Origin: Heterotrichella gracilis
Lineage: Eukaryota; Sar; Xanthophyceae; Tribonematales; Xanthonemataceae
DNA length: 64,000 nt
NCBI GenBank assembly: GCA_032358255.1
Contig: JAULBX010027605.1
Span: 62,001-126,000, forward strand
Reading direction: 5' to 3'
The notes under the pieces were generated by a model, which had not been told where the DNA came from, did not search any database, and was given only the letters and a program-made list of their open reading frames with translations. How positions within the stretch are numbered: the stretch's first letter is position 1; every line of letters starts with the position of its first letter. A program made the translations under genes and the position numbers. Shown here piece after piece: positions 42,592-55,232 of the stretch.

Positions 42592-45500
42592 ATGTCCGCA
42601 GATGGCCCCGTGCTGAATGAATTGCCCCACCCATCGTCCATCACGGCCAACGCCTTGGCCTCTTTGCCTAACGACAGTGAGATTGAACTGCCCAACAGCC
42701 CTAGTTCCGCTGGATTACCTGCCAGTCCTTCACCCTCTGAAGCACTTCACGAAAAAGCAGCTGCCTCTTCATCCCCCGACGCCATCCCCCCCTCCGATGT
42801 CCAACCCGGGCAACAGCCACCAAACCAAGCCGCAGATGAGCCCCTCCAGCAGGCAGCAAGCTTGGAAGCAAACCCTCCAAAACCGGCAGGCCACTCACCA
42901 GGCCAGGACGATGGTTTTGCCGTGGAACTGGATAAACTGATTGGTAGGAATGGAGGGGTCACAGACACAGATAAGGTGGCTGCACTGGAAGCGTTGCTGC
43001 ACAAGCAGCAAAAGCTCTCCAGGCGAAAGGTGCTTCTGCCTGTGCTGCGGCAGTCAAGTGCCGAATGCCAGCAAAAGCTGCTGACCGGTAGTGGGCTGAA
43101 AACGCTAGAGCGGTGGGTGGCTGAAGCCAAGGAGTATGGCAAGGTTGCGTTCCTCTTGGACGTGCTCAACCTCCTCTCTTTCTTGCCCGTCACTCTGGAG
43201 AGCCTCATGGGCTGCTCCATCGGGAGGACAGTTGCAAAGCTCAAAAAGCATGGGTTTCCAGACGTGAGCAAGCAGGCAACCAGCCTTGTGGACAAATGGA
43301 AGCAGATTGTGGATGAACAAGCAGGCACATCAGCCATCCCAAGGTGAGGCATGGCTGTGTTCAGGGTCAACTTCCCGTGTGCAAGCTGTTCAATCCTTCC
43401 TTGTTGTCTCATGCCTTTTAATCGCCATGCCTCTTTTATTAATCCCCGTTGGACATTAGCGCCCATCGCCCCTGACTTGCCTTGCATACATCACAGAACC
43501 GATTCTGGAGGCCTGAGCAAAGCGCCATCCCTGTCCACCGCACCTGCTGCTGGTACTGTGGCGAGCAATGCAGGCAAGCCACAGGCCAAAGCTCCAGTGG
43601 CCAAGGGGCAACAGAATGGCACACCAAGAGCGGCTGGCCACCCCACTGGTGATAAGCTTGCTACACCAGCTTCAGCCAAGAAGCGGGTACTGGAGGAGAA
43701 GCCACAGCCCGCTGCAAAAACCCAAAAATCCGAGCAGCCAGCACTGCTATCCGCCGCAAATGACGACCTGGAGATGTTCCAAAAGGTGGTGACCAAGCCC
43801 CATCCTGAACCCCTCAAGGTGCGTTGTGGACCTGTCATTCGCCAACACAGACTGAATTTCTAGCATCGTTGCTCTGCAAGTGTAACAGTAGCTGCTGGCC
43901 CATGCTCGCTCACTAATGGCCCCTGGCGTGGGTCCAATTCTGAACCCTTAACCCTTACCCAAAACCCTAACCCGGTGGTGCGCCACACAGGTCAAGATTC
44001 TGTTGCCCCAAGGTCTGAGTGGCGCTACCCCTAGTGGTCCTACCCAGCAATCGCTACCTATCAGCCCTGCTGGCCGGGCCGTGGAGGCACCCAGCAGAAG
44101 CCCTTTTGAGAACAGCAAATTTGCTCCAGGCCTGCGGCCACCCCCGCCAGTGGCAGTCGCCAGTGGGAACGCGGCGACCAATGCAGATCCAGGTACGCAC
44201 AGGTGCTGGTGTGTCGTACAGGGTGACTGGATTCGCGGTCCCTTCGCTGTGTCATCTGTTGATGCACCATCGCAATGCCATGCAGTTTGGATCGCCTGTA
44301 TCCCCAAGTGCCATCAGTTGATGCATTGCAATGCCATGCAATGTGACATCATTGCAAAGCCATGCACTTTAACATTGCCCTTGTCCACAGGCGCATCCAC
44401 CAGCCCGCAAGGCAGCCAGCCAGTCGGATCCTTCTTCTCCCCCCTGGCACCCATGAGCTACGGCAGCATGGTGACAGGTGGGTGTGCAGCGCTGCATGCC
44501 CTGGGCACACCCCACTGCCAGCTTCAATGCCACCTCCCGACCGTGCCATGCATCTGTCTGTATCTGTGCTGCTTCAATTCTTGTAGCAAAATTACGTGGC
44601 AGGAGACAGCCTGCAGGAGTCACAGCGTGCCTTGATGGCGCATACAGGCCACATGGGCCTGCAGAGTTCTGCCAGTGTTGCTGCACCCAGCTTGACCCAT
44701 GTGCATTGCAGCAGGTTCCAAGCGCACCCCGCCAATGGGCGCCCCCGAGCGCGCCGCAGCAGCTGCCGCACGCGTACCCTCGCCCGAGCGGCCGCCCATG
44801 AAACCCAAGCGGAAGAAGGTTGCCTGGGCGGACGCCAGTGCCCTGCTCAGCGTGCGGCTGTTCAGGAAGGTGAGTGCTTGCACAGCCACCTATATGCGCC
44901 TGCGTACCTGTATCAGGGCACTGTATTAATTTAAACTACAAGATAAAAATAAATATTATATTATATTATATTGCTAGATTTAAGGCATTTGTTCAAGGAA
45001 ATCATTTGTAAGGAAGGAAATAATTTACCTTAAAGTGGGAAAGAGACCGTGTTTTCATTGACAGACGCCGTCGACCATGCTGACCCCGTCATGCCATGCC
45101 ATGCAGGATGAGCCCCCCGTGGCGGTGCGCACCGACCCCTCCGCTGCAGCTGGTCAGGACCAGGCGCACCAGCTTGACCACCACAAGGAGTTTGTGAGCC
45201 ACGCGCGGAGGGAGCACCAGATTGAGGCGCAGCTGCTGAGGGAGCAGCGGCAACAGGTATGTGGTTGGTTGCTGGGCCAGTGCCAGGTTGGGTTGACCCT
45301 CTGGGGAGGCAGGCTCGGGCATGCTGACATTGATTGGCCATGCAATTTTTTTTTCAAAGTGGTTATCTTCTGGGCCTACAGGGTTGCCTAAGCAGCAGCG
45401 TTGCTGCATTAACAAGTCTATTGAATATTTTTAAAGCCTATATGATAACAGTTTTTTTTGTTGCTGAATTGCGTCAATATGGTTGAGTTTGTTTAATGCA

Positions 45501-48500
45501 CCCTTAAGAAGTAGTGTGCCTGGACTGGTCCTGGCCATGGCTGCAGAAATCTAGTAAGCTGGTTGTTGCCTGATTTACCCAAGGTAAAAAATACAAGGAA
45601 ATTCTGACAGCCGACTGTCATCCACACCTGTGCTTGCACTTTGCAGGCGGAGCACACCCTGGAGCAGATGACCGCCCGCCTGGACACCATGACGCCCACC
45701 CTACCCTGGTACACACCACTGCCCAGGCCCATTCCCCCAGAGTGGGGCTTCCTCACAGGCCCGGATAGCACAGAGGTAAATTGACATTGTCTTCCTTCCT
45801 TCTGCGACAGACACTTTCCCCTGTTTCTGCCCCTGTGGAAGGTCCCGCACCTGACCACGTCCCTGTTGCTTTTATTTTTGCTCATGCCCCTGTTTACTCC
45901 TGCCTTCTCTGCCCTTTGTCCTGTTGGTGGCTGCAACTGGCATGTCGCTGGCTCGTCTACTCCTTCCTATTTCTTGTCGCTGTACCCTTCATCGTTTAGC
46001 TACACGCCATTCCCTCATCAACTAATCATCTAGAAACTAACCAACCGGCACCGATCCTTCAGGTGCGGGACCAGCGGCAGCGGGAGCAGGCCAACCCGCG
46101 CAGCGAGTACCCCACGCCAGATGCCATCCCACCAGACCCTGTGGAGATAATGTTTGAACCCGACATAGACAACTCAGCCTGCGTGGCCATCCCACTGGAG
46201 CCAGCACCCGCTGCCGCGCCCGCGCCGGGCGTGGCACCCGCACAACCCATGGCGGGCCCTGCGGCGGCGCAGGCCACGGGTGCGTTGCCGCAGCCGCCAT
46301 TGCTTGTGCAACAGCAGCAGCAGCAGCAGCCGGTATTGCCCATGGCGGCCCAACCCGGTGTGCCCCAGCAGCCCCAGCAGCAGCAGCCTTTCCCTGCCAG
46401 CCAGGGGATGGGAGGGCCCATGGGCGGGATGCCTGGCCCGGGCCCTCAGCCGCAGCCAGGTGTTTCCCCGCAAGCCCTGGGACTGCAGCTGCTCCCGCCG
46501 GGATTCCAATTCCCCCAGCAGCAGTTCCAGCAGCACCTGCAGCCCCCACCGCTGCAGCAGCAGCAACCACCTCCACAGCAGCAGCAACAACCCCAGCAGC
46601 AGCCTGTTTTCCAAGTGGACCCAGCTCTCCTTGCCTTGCTCAACCAACCAGACCTGCTGCGCTCCTTGACAGCCCCCCAGGACCCCAACCAGCAGCGGCA
46701 GGGTGCGGCGCCAGGCAGCTGGTTCCCTGCCGCCCAGCAGGGCCCAGGCGGGCCCCCACAGCCAGGCATGCAGCAGCAGCAACAGCAGCTGGGGCAGCAG
46801 CTGATGCAGCCAGGGCCAGGCATGTCGCAGCAGGGGGCCATGCAGCCAGCGGGGGTGGGGCCGGGCATGCAGCAGGGGATGGCGCAGAGGCCCGGCGGCG
46901 GGGTCGGCATGCAACCCCAACCGCAGCAGCAGGGCCCTTTCCACGGTCAGCCGTTGCACATGCAGGGGCAGCCAATCCAGCACCAGCAGCAGCACGGGTT
47001 GCAAGGCCCAGGGGGCGCCAGTGGGCCGCCTCTAGAGCCGCAGCAGCAAGGGGGCGAGGGGCGGCCGGGGTCTGGGTGGGATAGGGAGCCTCACCACGAG
47101 TGGCGGGGGGAGCGAGGGCGGGGGCGGGGAGAGAGGGGGAGAGGGGAGCGGGGGCGAGGGGAGTGGGGACGAGGGGATCGGGGACGGGGGGATCGCGGGC
47201 GGGGACGAGGGGACCGAGGGCGGGGGGAATATGGCGGGGGGCGTGGCGGGGAGGGGGGACGTGGCGGGGGCCGCAGGGGCGATTTTGAAGGGGGGCGAGG
47301 CAGGTGCGTACTGCTGGGGTAATGGGGCTGATGGGGAGAGGAATGGATGGTTGGGACCTGTGTGGGTGAGGGGATTGCGCATGCACCGATTGTGCCCTAT
47401 GAATGCAAAGATCAAGCACAAAAATGTGCCTGCATGCATGTGACTTCATGCTGCTCAAATCCCTGGCATCCACTGATTCTTCCTCCTCTTACTATCCAGG
47501 GGCAGGGACGACTGGCAATTTGATCGGCCACGCAAAGCATGTGCTTTCTTCAACTCCCCACAGGTGCGCCTCATCCCTTCTCAATCCCTGTGCCTTGGCC
47601 ATGTATGCCTGCGTCGCAACCCCCCCATACATGGCCGCACCCTACTCTCCATGTGTGCGTAATCTGCGCTGGAATGGCGCGCCACCAGTCTCCTCCCCTG
47701 CCACTCCATGCGGGTACAGCACAACAGTGCTGCCGCCATATCTCAACCCTAAACCCTAAACTAAGCCTTAAACCTTTCCTCAGTTTATGCCTTGCCTCGT
47801 GCTGCAACGAGTACCCGTCCCTCCCCACATGACTGCCGCCGTTGTATCCAAACTCTGCACCCATTGCCAGCTTGTGGCTCGCCTCATGTTGCAATGAATG
47901 CCCGTCCCTCCCCCCCCCCTGCCTCACCGCACCCACCCACCATGCGCAGGGTTGCCGCAACGGGGACGCCTGCCGCTTTGAGCACGTGGCCTTTGAGCAG
48001 GACCCCGACGAGGTGCGCGAGGCAATCGCAGCCATCTCCAACATCCCCAGGGACGGGCCGCCGGACGAGTTTGAACGGGAGCGCTACGCAGAGGAGGAGG
48101 GGCACAGGTGCGCGCCCTGTTCGGGGAGGGTGTGTGGGGGTGGGGGTGGCAGGTGGGAAAGGTTCTGTGCAGGTTTTAGGGGTAAGTCGCTGCGTTTGGG
48201 TGTGTTGTGCATCAGTTGCATGTGCCTCCTGCATTCAGTGCCTTGGCCATGGGTTTTGCCTGATGTCTGAACCCTAAACCCTAACGGTGGTGCTTGGTTG
48301 CAGTGGGCGCACCCGCAAGCGGCGGCGGCGGGGCGGCGGCGGCGGTGGGTGGGATGTGGGTGGGGACAGGGACGATGGGGGGTACGAGCGCGAGCCGGGG
48401 GAAGCGCCACCGTCCCGGGGCGATTGGGGTGGCCGGGACAGGGTCAACGCCCGCCCCAGGGAGAGATATCATGAGGACGAGGGGAGGGAGGGGAGGGGCT

Positions 48501-48514
48501 CGCCACGGCGCTGA
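42592..48514 (+). CDS. PNUTS-like (PPP1R10) nuclear PP1 regulatory subunit
   Basis: Eleven exons (42592-43343, 43497-43818, 43991-44192, 44391-44477, 44712-44869, 45107-45256, 45647-45775, 46063-47303, 47500-47563, 47950-48107, 48304-48514) join in phase to 3474 nt, 1157 residues. The layout follows animal PNUTS, which targets PP1 to chromatin and RNA polymerase II termination. It has a TFIIS N-terminal (LW) domain at about residues 115-245 and a disordered middle. A basic RVxF-type PP1-docking motif, KRKKVAWAD, precedes SVRLFRKDEPPVAVR. A region rich in Gln, Pro and Gly ends in an RGRGERGRG-type RGG block. A CCCH zinc finger follows, C-X8-C-X5-C-X3-H (ACAFFNSPQGCRNGDACRFE plus His), split between exons 9 and 10. 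The RVxF and finger argue for true PNUTS homology. Telomere-like repeats occur in introns near 43943, 47743 and 48268. Confidence 0.85.
47791..47913. repeat. Intron duplication in the PNUTS-like gene beside telomere repeats
   Basis: A 36-bp block at 47791-47826 recurs at 47878-47913 with about six differences (shift about 88 bp; shared end CCCGTCCCTCCCC). CCCTAAACCCTAAA lies just upstream at about 47748-47761. The second copy ends near the exon-10 acceptor. Confidence 0.7.
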
Positions 48515-49735
48515 TGTGCATTGGCAGCACTGCGTGGGCGCAGCAAGTGGGTAGCAGAGGGCAAGGAGAGTGTTTTTTTCTGAGGGATGTGTGAGTGTAG
48601 GATACTCGGAAATGATTGGGATTTTTAGTGAGGGAGCTGATGGCTGTAGTATTGTGGGGTTGGGTGAGGATTTGCTGTTTAGGTGCCGCTGGGGTTGGCA
48701 GCGATGTACCAGCAGCACCCCTTGTTAGTTGCTAGGAGCAGCGGTAGCAAGCCGTTGATGGCTAGCCAGTCTCCTGGCTTGGGATTAGATAGTGTTGGAC
48801 GCTGATGGCTCACCCGCATCTCAACAAGTTGCCCACTGGATTTTGCCTTTCCAAAGACCATGGCGAATGTCAGCTGAAGAGTGCCACTGCGCAGCAATAC
48901 TGTAGTAGTTGATTATTAGAAGTGTCTGTCAGCCTATCCCTCATGCTAGGATCAAATAGGATTAGGGTTTTCGTCGAGGTAGTGGATCTTCCTGACCAAA
49001 CCTTGCTTGCTGTAACTGCTTTACAATCCAACCTTGTCAGAAAGAAAGAAAGGAGATGCCCATAAGGACCAGTATCAACTTGCCCCCTGCAGTGCACAAG
49101 GCATCGACTGAATGAGCCCGTCAGGTTGTGCACACAGCCTTCTGTCATATGGCTGGCAGTAATGCATGACTGGCATCTCTTTCTGGATGTAGTGGTTACC
49201 CAGTACACAATATATGTATGCCAACGGCATAATGCGGAGTGGCGTTTCAACAATGCCATTGTTGAAACGCCAGGGGATGTTTGATTGTGGTTACAAGAGC
49301 ATTCAGCTGGTGACAAGTCGAATGCGTGGTTGCAAACACCCAACACAAGTTGGCAAAGTGCGCATAGGCGCAGGTTAATTTACTGCTACAAAAAAGAACC
49401 ACATCTGTCTCTTTGGCAAAGGGTGCATACCCCTCTGCCCCCGTCAGTCACTGCATCACTGGGTCCTACCCCTTGGCATGGGACGTACCCTTTGGCAGCA
49501 ACCCAACCAGCAGGTTCTGTCAGCTTTGAGCAAATAACAAATAGCTGCAACTGGTCTAAATTTGCAGCAGACCACAATGTGGACAAATCATGCCACAGGG
49601 AGCGTCGCAGATGTGTGTAAAGGTTGCCTCAAGAGGTTTCCGCCCCTCTGTGCCCATGCAACGGCACATGCCATGCCTGAAGTGCGCTGGCGCACAGTTG
49701 CTGCTCTCTCGTTATTGCCCTGGCCGATGCTGCAC
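48515..49735. other. Convergent spacer, PNUTS-like gene / ATP synthase gamma
   Basis: About 1.2 kb with no recognised gene. It contains the 33-nt hairpin at 49240-49272 and a plus-strand TGTAA near 49011. Confidence 0.45.
49240..49272. repeat. Perfect inverted repeat, 16-bp arms, 1-nt centre
   Basis: The arms are 49240-49255 (TGGCGTTTCAACAATG) and 49257-49272 around a single C at 49256. The pairing is perfect. It lies between two converging genes, as the hairpin at 6780-6810 does. Confidence 0.88.
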
Positions 49736-52016
49736 TCATCCCTCCAGAGCGGCAGCACCAGAGATGATCTCAATAAGCTCGGTGGTAATCTTGGCTTGCC
49801 GGGACCTGCAAGGTCAAACCCGTCGCTTAGGACCCCCATGCTGATGAACATCCACACATGCACCCACTGAGCGCGGGTTGCAGCAGGTACGGCACGCGGC
49901 CCTTGTCAATCCAGCGCACCTGTTGTATGACAGGGTCAGCTTGCCCAGCATCTCTGTTGCATTCTTGGTGGAGCTCTCCATGGCAGCCATCCGCGACGCA
50001 AACTCGCTGCAGTTGTTCTCCAGCAGGGCGTTGTACAGCGTCTGCACCAGGAAACGCATAGTTAATTAATTAGTTAACCTACATGCATCCGTGCAATACA
50101 GCCATCTTAGCTGTCAGTCTTGCGGTCCTTTCCTCCCACTATTTATACCGCCTGTTGACCCCACGCGACAGCACAGGGCAATGCATACACAACACATACA
50201 GTTGCAAGGCAGGCTTCCGCTCAAGGCACATGGCATGCACATGCTGGCTACAGGCAGGTTTGCTGACTGATGCGGCGTGGAGACAGCTGCGTGCACCGCA
50301 CTGCCATCCATCATATGCATGCATATATGGACACGAAAGTGGCGCCAAAAGCCTGCACCATGCTTGGCTCTGATTTGGCCGCCTGTCTTACCGCTGCCAG
50401 CTGGAACTCGCCCAGGTCCTGCAGCAGCTCTGCGCGGTCTGGCCCCTCAATCTCGTAGGTGTCAATGGCGCCACCTGCCTCGGCGTCCTTCTCAAGGGAC
50501 TGCAAGGAACCACCACCTGTCAGGGGAAGGCCTAGACCCTAGGCTAGGGCACAGGTGAACGGCCACACAAGACACTTGCTGCAGGAATCCACCATGTGTA
50601 AGGAGAAGGCCTAGGGCACAGGCCTAGACTAGTAAGGAAGAACATATCTGCAATCCAGCTTCGATGATTCATGCCAGATTAGCATGCCTTGGTATGCCTC
50701 ACCCCTTGGCCTAGGCTAGGGCACAGGTACATGGCCCCACAAGACCCCTTGCCGCAGTTGCCATCCGCTACCCTTTGCAGCCTGCAGCTCAAGCAAAGCT
50801 AGCATGCTTACCTCTGGCGACAGCACTGTGGCCACAGTGGCCTTGTAGGAGATGGCAGACCTGAACTTGTTGAAGATCAGGCGCGCGGCGTCGTACTCAG
50901 TCTTGAGGATCTCCTCTGCGATGGCTGAGGCCTGCACACCCAAGCGAGCCGCTCACAGGTTGCTCACAGTGACTGGATCATACAGTGTGGTGTTGACCTA
51001 GCTTGGTCAAGACTTACCAGGGGGAAGGTGATCCTGACTTTGCCGTAGTCGGCGATCGTCTGGTCAATCAGGTCCCTGCTGTCACGCTGCAACTGGGCCT
51101 TGCCCTTCTCACCCAGCACCACCATGGAGACGTCATTCCCGTCTGCAATGCGCGCCGTTCACACTTTCAGCACTCGCTCCTGTCACAGCTATAAGGTAGG
51201 CAACTCCATTCCTGGTTATTTCATAATCAGGAGTCATAAGCCATACCTTGCTGCACAATCTTGTTGGCGATACGGGAGAACTTGGAGACGGTACTGTTGA
51301 TACCCCCGCACAGCCCACGGTCCGAGCTGATGGGCACAGTGACGTTCTTGGCCACCTGAACGTCTGCACCCCACCATCCCAGATGTCAATACATGCATAC
51401 GGACCAGAAGCCCACCACAGTTAGATACCGCCTACCATTCTAACACCCACCCAGGTACAGCAGTGTTTCTTGCATGCCAAGCAGGTCCATACCTAAGGCA
51501 CGGGTAAGGCTAAGGATACTGACCTGGCCTGTCTCCAAGCAGCTTAAGCATGGGCAGAGCCAGACCACGAGACTTCTGCACAGAGGCCTGTGCGTTCCTC
51601 ATCTTGGAGGCAGCAACCATCTTCATGGCCTTTGTGATCTTCTGGATGTTGGTCACTGACCTCATGCGCTGCTTCACTACAGGGAGCAGGAGGTGCAGGG
51701 ATGAGTGAGGGTTGGATGGCATGCAGGTGCTACGCATAGTAGGAGCTTACAAAAGCAGTTGGGCGCACCTATCAGCTGTGATACCGACCTTGAGCTCTGG
51801 TGCACAGCCCTGCGGAGAGATTGCAGTCAGAACAAGGAGACTAGGAAGCAAATCCAGGCAACAGCCCACTTTCTGATACCCCATCGCTGGAAGCAAAGCA
51901 GCTCCGCACCCCTCCATGGCTGAGCAACCAGCTGACGCCATCGTCAAGGACTCATGCTGTCCCTGCTGCCTCAGTAGTTGGGCAGCAAAGTTGAGGGCTG
52001 CTCTGCGTTGTGCCAT
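49736..52016 (-). CDS. ATP3: Mitochondrial F1 ATP synthase gamma subunit
   Basis: Minus-strand exons: 52016-51870, 51809-51789 (21-nt microexon), about 51671-51524, 51363-51247, 51142-51018, 50931-50812, 50499-50392, 50041-49920, 49805-49736. From exon 3 on all phases agree and end in TGA. Gamma is the rotating central stalk of F1-ATPase. Family hallmarks are [20 protein letters not shown] at the N-terminal helix, [36 protein letters not shown] and, at the end, [20 protein letters not shown]. Absence of the regulatory Cys insertion of plastid gamma, plus a basic/Gln-rich N-terminal presequence ([18 protein letters not shown]), points to the mitochondrial form. The joins between exons 1, 2 and 3 are less sure: exon 3 could start at 51676 or 51671. 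The gene diverges from P0. Confidence 0.92.
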
Positions 52017-52394
52017 GGCGAGCAAGTATCTTCACTTGTGCCCCACTGCCTCGCATGCACCGTGACTCGAAGGGGACGGATGCTGCGACCAGCTGCCCCG
52101 CACAACCTTCCAGTACAGTCACACCTCTTCAGTTTACAAACAGGTGCGTCTAATGCTGCGTTCAACACCCTCTTTTTGGAGGGAAACTGCACGTTTCAGG
52201 CGAGGGCAAAAGCTCTATAGGGGACTGTGATATCCCCGTGATCAGTCAGTTATGTTACAATCCCCTGGGTTGGGGCTGTCTTCCTCGCGCCGCCCTGGAA
52301 TACAAGTAGCAATGATGGCCGCATTATCGCCCTCTTAGTAGGTTAAAATCCTGCCGGTCGAATACCCGGTCTGGTCCTACTTTAGAACGCCAAG
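52017..52394. promoter_or_regulatory. Short bidirectional promoter region, ATP synthase gamma / P0
   Basis: Only 378 bp separate the two start codons, so both promoters and leaders fit inside. No clear TATA box is visible. Both products are highly expressed housekeeping proteins. Confidence 0.5.
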
Positions 52395-55232
52395 ATGCCG
52401 TCCGCTACCAGGCTCGTGAAGAAGGAGGCGGTAAGGCCACACCCCCCGTGCAATGACCCATGCATGGTGATGCTCCCTACAAGGCAAACGCCTGACAACA
52501 CCCCTTTGGCTTGCAGTACGACGCCAAGCTTTGCGGCTACCTCGATGACTTCACCAAGTGCTTCATTGTCCACGCCGACAATGTTGGCTCAAAGCAGTTC
52601 CAGGACATCCGCAGGGTAAGCAACCAAGATGCCACCAGCTCCCTTCATACCCAACCTGCAGGTGTCCTTTGTGGCCTGTTAGAAACCTTACAGCAAGCTT
52701 ACTTACAACAGACAAGCTGTTTGTGGTGACATTATCACACAATTGCAAGTACAAGGAAGGGCTCCTAAGCCTGCAACATACAGCCAATGTCCCTACCGTT
52801 GGTTCCCCCACTGCTGCCATGACCCACCCCACCCCTCCCCGCTAGGGCCTGCGCGAGAACGGCTCCCTGGTGCTGATGGGCAAGAACACCCTGATCAGGC
52901 GCTGCGTGCGGCTGTACTGCGAGCGCACCGGCAACGAGCAGTGGTCCAACCTGCTGCCCGAGCTGGTGGGCAACGTGGGACTGGTGTTCACAACCGGGGA
53001 CCTCAGCGAGGTGAGGCACTGCACTGCAGGCCCCAAAGGGGGTAGGCGCATAGGGCTGCAGTGGCATGGAACTATGTTACATCCAGATATGGCGCGGGGG
53101 GCCACTTTCCTGCTCCATGTCATGCCGCCACTCCACCCTTTCATGGACAGTGTTGGGAGTGGCGCTAGGGTTGTCAATAATTAGCTATCTTTTTTCTTTT
53201 TAGATGTCAGTGCAAGCAATACTTGTTTACCTGCATGCTTGCTCAAGGTGGCAAAGATACAATGGGCAAATTTCTACACTACATGCATTGGCGTGGCATC
53301 TGCCAGTGCCCACCCACACGCATCCTGCACCAGCGCATGACGCCCCTGCGCCACTGCCGCAGGTTCGCGATGAGATTGGCAAGTACCAGGTGGGAGCCCC
53401 TGCCCGTGTGGGTCTGGTGGCGCCCATCGACGTGACGGTGCCAGCTGGCAACACCGGACTGGACCCCTCCCAGACCTCTTTCTTCCAGGTGCGAATCCTG
53501 TGCAACCCACTCTGCGCATGATACAAGTGCAGGTGCATCCGAGGGCATATCCCAGGCATGTCCCAGGCATGTTGCATGACTGGTGGTAATTGCACCCCGT
53601 GCAGTCCAACGATTCACAACTCGCAGCCGTATGGCAAATCCTATCAAGTGCTGTATGCACATACAGCAAAAGCTTGCATCCAGACCATGGGACATCCACA
53701 CAGAGCCATGCCAAAGTAGTCAACCAATCGTCACATGACCGCTCAGACGCCCAACCACAAAACCAGCACCATCCCCACCGCTGACCCTGCGCCCCCCCCC
53801 CCTCCCCCCCCAGGTGCTCAACATCCCCACCAAGATTAACAAGGGTACTGTGGAAATCGTGTCTGATGTTCAGCTGGTGACCAAGGGCGACAAGGTGGGC
53901 GCATCAGAGGCTGCGCTGCTGGCCAAGCTGGGCATCAAGCCCTTCTCATACGGCCTGCAGATCCTCAAGGTAAGGGCGGTCCTGGAAACGACATTTGAGG
54001 GGTCTTAGTTGGAGCTGGGGAATCCATACTGCGCGTAGTCGGGGTTGAGGCACAACATGGCAGGGGCAGGGAATTTTGGCGCATAGTGGTAGTGGTAGGG
54101 AGTACTGGGCATGGCCATTTTGCCATAGCATGACAAGGCGTGCAGTGCGCTATGCCCTGCAGCCCTGATTTGGGCGTGGCGTCTACGGTGGATTACTCGA
54201 TGTCATAAAAGCTCTTGGCATGTATTTCTTGGGCACAGCATGGTTGGAAGCGTGCAGCTCACCATGTATGTCAGGCATTCGGTAACCAGCCTGCAGCTGC
54301 AGCCTTTGCCAGATACGCAAACACACACTGCACCGCAACGCCGCCGCCTCTGATCCCTGCTGTTCTTGCATACCACACTCTCATCCTTGTCCATGCCGGG
54401 CGGCACCTTTTGTGTCCCTTCCCGGTCCGCTGGTGATTTACCCCACCATCCCACCCCCTTTCAGGTGTACGAGGGCGGTGCCATCTACGACACCAAGGTG
54501 CTGGAGATCACCGACGCCGACCTGGTGAAGAGCGTGCACAGCGCGATCGCCACCGTGGCCGCCGCCTGCCTGGCGCTCAACTACCCCACCCTGGCCTCCC
54601 TGCCCCACTCCATCGTCAACGGGTACAAGAACGTGCTGGCGGTGTCTGTGGCCACCGACTACACCTTCCCTCTGGCAGAGAAGGTGGGTGGTGGTGGTGA
54701 TGGTACCATTTTAGCATGGGGCGCGTTTGCCGCTGGTGGCGGGGGAAGCAAATTTCATGTTGTTTACGTGCGGTGGCAGTGGGACATGGTGTGCACAATT
54801 GCCACGCGCATGTGACCAGCTGGTCAACACTGTGCCCAACTCCAGTGCACCACTATAGCCAAGGCATGTATTGGCGGTGAAGGTTCATGGGACATTAATA
54901 ATATGACCATGGCGCTGCCGCCGTTGAGAACTTCCCTGTTCCTGTTACACAAAACACGTACAATGGAGTGAGGTTGTCTTGCAAACCTCGCTGCATGCCG
55001 TCGCACAGGTCTTCTCACCCCCCCCCCCCCCCCCCTCACACCCATCTTCTCACACCCTCTCCCTCAACCCCACTTGCAGGTCAAGGCCTTCCTGGCCGAC
55101 CCCTCCGCCTTTGTGGTGGCCGCCGCCCCCACCGACAGCGCCGACTCTGCCGGTGCCCCTGCCGCCAAGGAGGCCGAGCCCGAGCCAGAGGAGAGCGAGG
55201 ACGACGACATGGGCTTCTCCCTCTTCGACTAG
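52395..55232 (+). CDS. RPP0: 60S acidic ribosomal protein P0 (uL10)
   Basis: Seven exons (52395-52430, 52517-52615, 52846-53010, 53363-53488, 53814-53969, 54465-54683, 55080-55232) join in phase to 954 nt, 317 residues, TAG stop, the normal P0 length. P0 anchors the P1/P2 stalk that recruits elongation factors. Seen in order are [53 protein letters not shown] with [19 protein letters not shown], then [18 protein letters not shown]. After an Ala-rich hinge comes the acidic tail ending [10 protein letters not shown], the shared P-protein C-terminus that binds elongation factors. Coding exons use strongly GC-ending codons, as expected for high expression. A TGTAA lies near 55507. One intron carries an 18-C run at 55018-55035. 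Confidence 0.97.
55018..55035. repeat. Poly-C run in the last P0 intron
   Basis: Eighteen consecutive C residues about 45 bp before the last acceptor of P0. Such runs are prone to length error in sequencing. Confidence 0.8.

Noticed and set aside
46174-47473. Long minus-strand ORFs of 276-277 codons
   Set aside because: They lie opposite the Gln/Pro/Gly-rich exon of the PNUTS-like gene. Low complexity keeps several frames open; the plus frame alone joins conserved exons.
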